Below the pieces are notes generated by a model. The model had not been told where the DNA came from and did not search any database. It saw nothing but the letters and a program-made list of their open reading frames with translations. Positions 58,886 through 64,000 of a stretch of 64,000 bases of DNA are shown piece after piece; position 1 is the stretch's first letter, and each line of letters starts with the position of its first letter. Source of the DNA: Granulosicoccus antarcticus IMCC3135 (lineage in GTDB: Bacteria; Pseudomonadota; Gammaproteobacteria; Granulosicoccales; Granulosicoccaceae); NCBI RefSeq assembly GCF_002215215.1, contig NZ_CP018632.1:638001-702000 (forward strand), written 5' to 3'. A program made the position numbers and the translations under genes.

Positions 58886-61459
58886 TCATGAGTCGCGTGG
58901 TACTGCCCTTGGCAGTGGGTGATCCGGACGGAATTCCAGCAGATCGACTTCAAATGGCGCCACGTCATCCTGCGGTGGTATGACCCAGGATTTGATCTGC
59001 AAGGCTTCGAGCTCGACCGACAAGGGTCTGTTGTTGAGGAAGCCCAGCACCAACTCTTTTCGGCAGGTTATATTGCTGTGGTTCACTAGTCTGATCAGGG
59101 TATGGGAAGGGTCCTCTTCCCAGGGTTTGATCGCAGAGACCATCACGCCTGCAGCCTCATCGAGTCCATCTATCAGGCCTCGGGAGGTGTTTATCTCGCC
59201 TTCATGAAACGATTCCATCATGATGCGTAGCGGTGTGCATAGCTCTGCAGTCAACTGTTCGACGACGTTCAGGTCACCACCGTCTAACTGAGGCACGATT
59301 CGGCAGGTGAAGCGCTGAATGCCCTGATCCTGGTGAGAGTAGAGACGGTCCGGTGCCAGGGTTTCCGGGTCGTGCCACGCATAGACTGGGCTTCGCGCTA
59401 TGGTGATACCCATGTCACCACCACAACAATCGTAGGCATACTTAGCATCATTGATGACGGTCAGCCTCGACTGTTCAGGGGCATGTTTATCACACACGCT
59501 GATCCAGCGTTGTCCCGGATTTTCGTTACCATCGGCAGGGCGCATAATGCTCCCTGTCTGTATCTGATAAAGCATTTGATCAGTCTTTATGGCTGATGGA
59601 AACCTGAGCTTCAGCAGTTTTCTTTGTTCGCGCCAATCAAGCGATACTTCCAGATCGATAACGTCGCTGTCTGCCGTGATCGAATAAACCTCGCTAAGCC
59701 TTGATGTACCCCAACTCGAATCGACGCGGATCGCGGCACGAATCGGTCCGCATTCAACGATGGTCAATGAGTCGACAACGAACGAAGATCCTGGCTGTGC
59801 GTATGACTCGACTCTGTGACCCCATGTATCAGATTGATCATCTGTCACGACGGTATGTGCGCAACCCGATGCTGGAGCGAAATTCACCTGACGATCCTTG
59901 AGTACCAGTTCGGAAACCCAGCCTGTGTTGGGATCGATCGTGACACGAAGGCAACTGTTTTCAAGTGTAGTACCGCAAGCTGTTACAGCCGCGGCAGCAA
60001 GGGTGGGAGGCGATTGTTTATCAACTTCCAGTCGGTATAGTTGATGACCCAATGCGGGTACTTGTGCTTCGAACAGGATTCGCCGGCGATACAGGTTGCG
60101 GAAAGAATCGTTCTCGCGCATTGTGGCCATGGGCTGTATCTGTTGCCAGCTAAGTTGCTTGCCTGCCTCGTCAGCCAGCGACCAGCTGCCGGTAGTGAAG
60201 GCGAGTTCGATCTCAACCATTGTTTTGATGGCAAACGGGTGTGGATTGAATACAAGCAGGGGTTGCGTTGCTTCATCCAAGGGTATGTGAATACTGCGAG
60301 CAATGGATTGCAACGCAAGGTTGGTGGCTTTATCGGCAGTAGCTATTACACCGCCGAGTTGATGTCGGGCGTCATCGTAGGCGGTTTCGATCGCACTGCC
60401 CGGCAGAATATCGTGGAACTGATTGAACAGCAGTGTCTTCCAGGCCGAGTCGAATTCATCGGTAGGGTAAGCTATGCCATGCAGTCGGTGCACGATCGTG
60501 GCAAAGCGCTCGGCCTCGAGCAGTCGTAACTCACCCCGCAGATTTATTCGTTTGATCTCGGAATGTGCCGAATAGCAACCCGCTGCGTGGCGCTGCAGTT
60601 CACCGTGCCAACGTGGCGGGACTAGCCCGCTACTGCGAACTTCTTCGAAAAATCGTTCTGGACCTGCGGGGATAAGCTCGCCGAAGCGGCCACTCTCATT
60701 GAGTGAATGAAGGCTTTGCAGGTTACGCCGCGTCGGGCCACCGCCATGATTGCCAACACCGAAAAATACCATTGCATCACCCAAGGTCGTGGGTGCAACT
60801 GTCTCTACCGCGCTCTGCATGTGAGATGCGATGTCTTCACCTCCGCAGCAGTATTCGTGTGGTATTCGATATGCCTGCACTGAGGTGCCGTCAATTCCGA
60901 GCCAGTCAAACCACGTGTAGGGCATGTCAGTCTCTGTCGGGCCGGGGCGTAAGAAACAATAACTATCGATACGTTGTTGGCGAAGAACCTGTGGCAAGGC
61001 TGCCGAGTGACCAAAAGGATCGGCATTCAATCCGAGTGAAGCAATGTGCCCGAAATGGCGCAACATGAAACGTTGTCCCAGCAAGCCCTGTCGGACAAAG
61101 GATTCGAGTGCCGGTAAGTTGCAATCCGGCTCGATCCACCAGCCTCCGACCAATGAAATGCGTCCTTGTTCGACGTATCGCTGTACTTGCTCGAACAGCT
61201 GAGGTTCACTCTCACGGACCCAATCAAGGACTGCCATCTGTTCAAGAGTGAACACATAGTTTTTATCTTCGGCCAGCAGTTTGATGGCTGCATGAACGGT
61301 AGCGCGAGCTTCCTGATAACCCTCAGTCCAGCGCCATAGCCATACGGGGTCCAGATGAGCGTGACCAACCATGAATATTCTATCGAAACGTGGGGCCGGC
61401 TTTGCGTTTGCAAGATCGTGCGGGGTCTCATGTGACATGTCTGCAGTTTGTCTGTTCAT
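58886..61459 (-). CDS. GH38 alpha-mannosidase
   Basis: 857 aa cytosolic glycosidase (no signal peptide). GH38 zinc site: GHAHLDPVWLWRW (H35, D37) and the nucleophile Asp D147 in LNADPFGHSAALPQVL, where it also binds zinc. FNQFHDILPGSAI carries another zinc His (HD). The central helical and C-terminal beta domains extend to the end (VNHSNITCRKELVLGFLNNR). It hydrolyses alpha-mannosides taken up by the divergent ABC transporter. First gene of a three-gene operon with the aldolase and LacI regulator. Confidence 0.93.
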   Translation of the reverse strand: MNRQTADMSHETPHDLANAKPAPRFDRIFMVGHAHLDPVWLWRWTEGYQEARATVHAAIKLLAEDKNYVFTLEQMAVLDWVRESEPQLFEQVQRYVEQGRISLVGGWWIEPDCNLPALESFVRQGLLGQRFMLRHFGHIASLGLNADPFGHSAALPQVLRQQRIDSYCFLRPGPTETDMPYTWFDWLGIDGTSVQAYRIPHEYCCGGEDIASHMQSAVETVAPTTLGDAMVFFGVGNHGGGPTRRNLQSLHSLNESGRFGELIPAGPERFFEEVRSSGLVPPRWHGELQRHAAGCYSAHSEIKRINLRGELRLLEAERFATIVHRLHGIAYPTDEFDSAWKTLLFNQFHDILPGSAIETAYDDARHQLGGVIATADKATNLALQSIARSIHIPLDEATQPLLVFNPHPFAIKTMVEIELAFTTGSWSLADEAGKQLSWQQIQPMATMRENDSFRNLYRRRILFEAQVPALGHQLYRLEVDKQSPPTLAAAAVTACGTTLENSCLRVTIDPNTGWVSELVLKDRQVNFAPASGCAHTVVTDDQSDTWGHRVESYAQPGSSFVVDSLTIVECGPIRAAIRVDSSWGTSRLSEVYSITADSDVIDLEVSLDWREQRKLLKLRFPSAIKTDQMLYQIQTGSIMRPADGNENPGQRWISVCDKHAPEQSRLTVINDAKYAYDCCGGDMGITIARSPVYAWHDPETLAPDRLYSHQDQGIQRFTCRIVPQLDGGDLNVVEQLTAELCTPLRIMMESFHEGEINTSRGLIDGLDEAAGVMVSAIKPWEEDPSHTLIRLVNHSNITCRKELVLGFLNNRPLSVELEALQIKSWVIPPQDDVAPFEVDLLEFRPDHPLPRAVPRDS

Positions 61460-61527
61460 GGTGTTTTCTCAGTGCGAAGCCGCTAGGCGATCGATCAACA
61501 GACGCTGGTCATAGCAGGCTTTTTATG

Positions 61528-61541
61528 TGGGCACGATTGCA
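61528..61541. promoter_or_regulatory. LacI-type operator candidate 1
   Basis: Reads TGCAATCGTGCCCA on the minus strand, with a central CG. It matches the site at 61657-61670 in 11 of 14 positions and lies 69 bases upstream of the mannosidase start. Confidence 0.45.
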
Positions 61542-61637
61542 TATTGTTTCCATTTTTCATCTCTTTCGTCAAGTGAATTAGTTCGGCGAAATTCGTTTTG
61601 CACTGCATTTAAGCATAGGTCATGCGAAAATTCGGGT

Positions 61638-61670
61638 TTGACACTGCAAAAATGTCTGGTATCGTTCCCA
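61638..61670 (+). promoter_or_regulatory. Sugar-transporter promoter with overlapping LacI-type operator 2
   Basis: TTGACA (61638-61643) is a consensus -35; 16 bases later TATCGT (61660-61665) could serve as -10. TGGTATCGTTCCCA (61657-61670), with TGG...CCA ends and a central CG as in LacI-family sites, covers the -10, so binding would block transcription of the transporter gene at 61701. Confidence 0.5.
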
Positions 61671-61700
61671 CACTGCTTGTCGTAGCCACTGGAGTTTCCT

Positions 61701-63053
61701 ATGCATATTCCCGTCAATTCAGCATTTACCGTCATTACGACGGCAGTGCTTGTGTCAACCATGAGCGCACCGGTTCTCGCCGCTGATCCATTGCGTGTCG
61801 TTTATCGTGCATCAAGCTATGTCACTGCGGTGATGGAAGCCGCTGAAACACAGTTCGAAGGCAAGCATCCCGGTGTGGATGTTGTTCTTGAACCAATAAC
61901 CGCCTCTTCGCGTGACTATGCGACCAAAGTCGCATTGATGAATCAGTCCGCATCCACGGCTGCAGATATCATCTATGAGGATGGCTTCAGTGTTACTGCA
62001 GATGCAGCCGCGGGTTATCTGGAAAACATTACAAGCAGGGTCGATAACTGGGAGGATTGGAGCAAGTTCAATTCAGCGGCCAAACAGAACGGCATGTCTT
62101 TTATCGATGGCGAAGTCTATTCACTGCCAATGGGTACGGATACGCAAGGCATCTGGTACAACAAGAAGGTGTTTGCCGAAGCAGGTCTGCCTACTGACTG
62201 GCAACCGTCTAGCTGGGCCGATATTTCCGCGGTGGCCGCGACCATAAAATCAAAGTTGCCTGATGTAACGCCACTGAATATCTACGTCACCAAGGCGAGT
62301 GGTGAGGCCAGTACGATGCGCGGCTTGTTGAATCTCATCTCGGGTACGCCGGGATCACTTGCCGCGACTTTCATGGATCCTGCAGACAACAAATGGGTTA
62401 TCGGTTCACAAGGATTCAGAGATGCGCTGACGTTCCTGAAGAGCGTGTATGACGAGGGGTACCTGGTGTCCAATGCCAGCCTTCAAGATCCGAACCTTGC
62501 TAATCTGATAGCGGAGCAGATGCTGCCAGAAGGCAAGGTGGCCATGTCCATTGATGGTAGCTGGATATGGAGCCGTTGGACAGAATCCGGCAATGCCACC
62601 TGGGAAGGTTGGAACGATGAAGTCGGAATTGCGATGATCCCTACTCAGAATGGTGAGACGCCTGGTTATACCAGCATGTCTGGTGGTTGGACGTTAGCGA
62701 TGAGCTCCCACACGCCCGACAAGGATCTGGCTTTCGACTTCCTCACCACCGCGGTCAGCAAGGAGAACAGCCTTTCCTATGCCATGCTTGCGGGTGCCAT
62801 CGCCGTGCGTGACGACTTGATGACCAACAGCGATTACCTTGAACAGAACCCGACTGCCGAATTCTTTTCGGGCCTGGTGCAGTACACGAACTTTCGGCCA
62901 GCGCTGGAGCTCTACCCACAGGTATCGTCATTGGTTCAGCAGACAATGGAAGCCGTCACGGTCGGGGGCGAGAGCGTCGACGACGCACTGTCTCGCTATG
63001 ACAGTCAGCTTACTCGAATGGCAGGCAAGCAGTACGTCAAAGGAGCCGAGTAA
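61701..63053 (+). CDS. Sugar ABC transporter substrate-binding protein
   Basis: 450 aa. Signal peptide about 1-28 (ending APVLAADPL), then a family 1 extracellular solute-binding fold: VVYRASSYVTAVMEAAETQF, DIIYEDGFSVTADAAAGYLE, SLPMGTDTQGIWYNKKVFAE (typical GxxYNKxxF), and GKVAMSIDGSWIWSRWTES. It captures an oligosaccharide, plausibly mannose-containing given the GH38 enzyme, in the periplasm. The next permease starts at the base after its stop. Confidence 0.92.
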   Translation: MHIPVNSAFTVITTAVLVSTMSAPVLAADPLRVVYRASSYVTAVMEAAETQFEGKHPGVDVVLEPITASSRDYATKVALMNQSASTAADIIYEDGFSVTADAAAGYLENITSRVDNWEDWSKFNSAAKQNGMSFIDGEVYSLPMGTDTQGIWYNKKVFAEAGLPTDWQPSSWADISAVAATIKSKLPDVTPLNIYVTKASGEASTMRGLLNLISGTPGSLAATFMDPADNKWVIGSQGFRDALTFLKSVYDEGYLVSNASLQDPNLANLIAEQMLPEGKVAMSIDGSWIWSRWTESGNATWEGWNDEVGIAMIPTQNGETPGYTSMSGGWTLAMSSHTPDKDLAFDFLTTAVSKENSLSYAMLAGAIAVRDDLMTNSDYLEQNPTAEFFSGLVQYTNFRPALELYPQVSSLVQQTMEAVTVGGESVDDALSRYDSQLTRMAGKQYVKGAE

Positions 63054-63968
63054 ATGACTGCCGGAGCCTCGGGGAATAGACTGGTGAAATCGCGAATGGT
63101 AGCGACCATCGCTCGGATCTTGCCTCTGGCTCCGGCCACGTTGATGATCGTAGGGTTCTTTCTGATTCCGATTCTCTGGGCAGTCTTCGCCTCGTTGACC
63201 AATCAAGGGTTAACCGGGGCGGCTGCAAGGAACCCTGTTTTTATCGGGCTCGAAAATTACTATTATCTTTTCACTGATTCCCGCACTTGGGATGCTCTGG
63301 CCCGTACTGCAGTATTCGTTGTGTTCTCGGTGCTCGGCCAGAATGTCATTGGATTCAGCATAGCCTACGCACGCCAGCGGGCTTCACAGATCGTGCAAAG
63401 TATTGTTACCACGGTGATGATCATTGCTTGGGTGGTGCCTGAAGTCGTAGCAGGCTATCTGTGGTATTCCTTTCTCAGTGCTGAGAGTGGTGCCTTGAAT
63501 CAGTTCTTCAGTATGTTAGGAATGGAGCGTCAGGAATGGCTTGTTACCGATCCGCTGGCAGCTGTTATCTTCATCAACATCTGGCGAGGCTGCGCGTTCT
63601 CGTTGCTGATATACGGTGCTGCCCTGCAAGACGTGTCGAGCGAGGTGATTGAAGCTGCGGAGATTGATGGCGCGGGTTCGTTGCGCAAGATCTTTGGTGT
63701 CATTCTGCCTATCATCCGTCCGGTTATTCTGATCAATGTCGTGCTGACAACACTGGCAACATTGGGGGTTTTCGGTCTTATCTGGGTCGTAACCGCCGGC
63801 GGTCCGGGTACGCGTAGTGAAACCTTGCCAATTTATATGTATACCCAGGCGTATGACTTCGGCTTGATCGGATACGGTTCGGCTATCGCTGTGTTGTTGC
63901 TGAGTCTCGGCATGATCGCATCGTTGGTCTATGTCCGGCTTTTCAACATCGGAGACAAGCAGCCATGA
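63054..63968 (+). CDS. Sugar ABC transporter permease (MalF/UgpA type)
   Basis: 304 aa with six helices. First helix LPLAPATLMIVGFFLIPILW; EAA coupling loop VIEAAEIDGAGSLRKIFGVI and LPIIRPVILI near residue 200; typical ENYYYLFTD after helix 1. It forms half of the transport channel; the ATPase is not in the window. AAAGGAG precedes the ATG. Its stop overlaps the next start (ATGA). Confidence 0.92.
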   Translation: MTAGASGNRLVKSRMVATIARILPLAPATLMIVGFFLIPILWAVFASLTNQGLTGAAARNPVFIGLENYYYLFTDSRTWDALARTAVFVVFSVLGQNVIGFSIAYARQRASQIVQSIVTTVMIIAWVVPEVVAGYLWYSFLSAESGALNQFFSMLGMERQEWLVTDPLAAVIFINIWRGCAFSLLIYGAALQDVSSEVIEAAEIDGAGSLRKIFGVILPIIRPVILINVVLTTLATLGVFGLIWVVTAGGPGTRSETLPIYMYTQAYDFGLIGYGSAIAVLLLSLGMIASLVYVRLFNIGDKQP

Positions 63969-64000
63969 CTGATAGACAAGCACCCGGCATGTCCAAGTCG
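63965..64000 (+). CDS. Start of a second sugar ABC permease (partial)
   Basis: ATG at 63965 overlaps the previous stop by 4 bases and reads MTDRQAPGMSKS before the window ends. By position it should be the MalG/UgpE-type partner permease, but only 12 codons are visible. Confidence 0.55.
   Translation, partial: MTDRQAPGMSKS

Noticed and set aside
1-64000. CRISPR arrays, rRNA and tRNA genes
   Set aside because: No regular spaced repeats, no rRNA-like sequence and no tRNA cloverleaf were noticed on reading; a tRNA search program was not available.

Overview
The window looks like chromosomal DNA of a Gram-negative proteobacterium. A marine gammaproteobacterium is the best guess. This is inferred from several gene types: signal-peptide-bearing ABC substrate-binding proteins, a PQQ-type sugar dehydrogenase, DUF1206/DUF3429/DUF1523 membrane proteins, sulfotransferases and a GH38 mannosidase. 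No rRNA or tRNA gene was seen, so the assignment is soft. Genes are dense, often overlap by 1-4 bases, and are broken in places by mobile elements and decayed genes.

Layout. 1-16 kb: mixed housekeeping and orphan genes. These are a WYL regulator divergent from a glutathione S-transferase, two 2-oxoglutarate/Fe(II) oxygenases, a GIY-YIG-like membrane protein, DUF1206, a MOSC protein, a PHP phosphatase, a DCC thiol oxidoreductase, a photolyase-like FAD protein and DUF3429. This stretch also holds a TnpB remnant (1.75-1.88 kb) and a gene graveyard (9.1-10.05 kb) with a deleted lipid kinase and scraps of an ABC-transporter operon. 16-19.3 kb: an FAD oxidoreductase and a PQQ-type sugar dehydrogenase. 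19.3-26.9 kb: an eight-gene minus-strand operon with a complete branched-chain-amino-acid-type ABC transporter (two ATPases, two permeases, one binding protein), two aldo/keto reductases (one fused to a RidA domain) and a TIGR04076 protein. 27.05-29.59 kb: an intact insertion sequence with a perfect 10-bp target duplication. Its transposase fuses a DruA-like (DUF4338) domain to an IS4-type DDE domain. 29.8-33.2 kb: a three-gene sulfotransferase/arylsulfotransferase operon. 33.5-35.2 kb: a LysR regulator divergent from an SDR protein. 35.4-37.8 kb: a class V aminotransferase split cleanly by a 1.2-kb TnpB-only element.

38.0-54.5 kb is the main system: a plus-strand Ter (tellurium-resistance-like stress) supercluster. 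A biosynthetic block comes first (PRTase-TRSP, HAD phosphatase, StiP/PRTase, CitE-like lyase). Then come TerD, TerB, a Na+/Ca2+ exchanger-type antiporter, a second TerD and a double-TerD protein with a Pro/Ala linker. Last are three TerY-type vWA proteins, a PP2C phosphatase with an Ig-like N-terminus, a zinc-ribbon protein kinase and a SEC-C/helical-repeat protein. Translational coupling and tight spacing link the genes in blocks. The likely theme is Ca2+-binding TerD scaffolds, a cation antiporter, phospho-signalling and production of an unknown nucleoside-like or other small molecule. No TerC and no ATP-grasp gene are seen in the window.

54.5-64 kb: a GAF/histidine kinase/receiver hybrid converges on the Ter cluster. 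A carbohydrate locus follows: GH38 alpha-mannosidase, a DapA-like aldolase and a LacI regulator on the minus strand, divergent from a sugar ABC transporter (binding protein, permease, start of a second permease). Two similar LacI-type operator candidates lie in the shared intergenic region.
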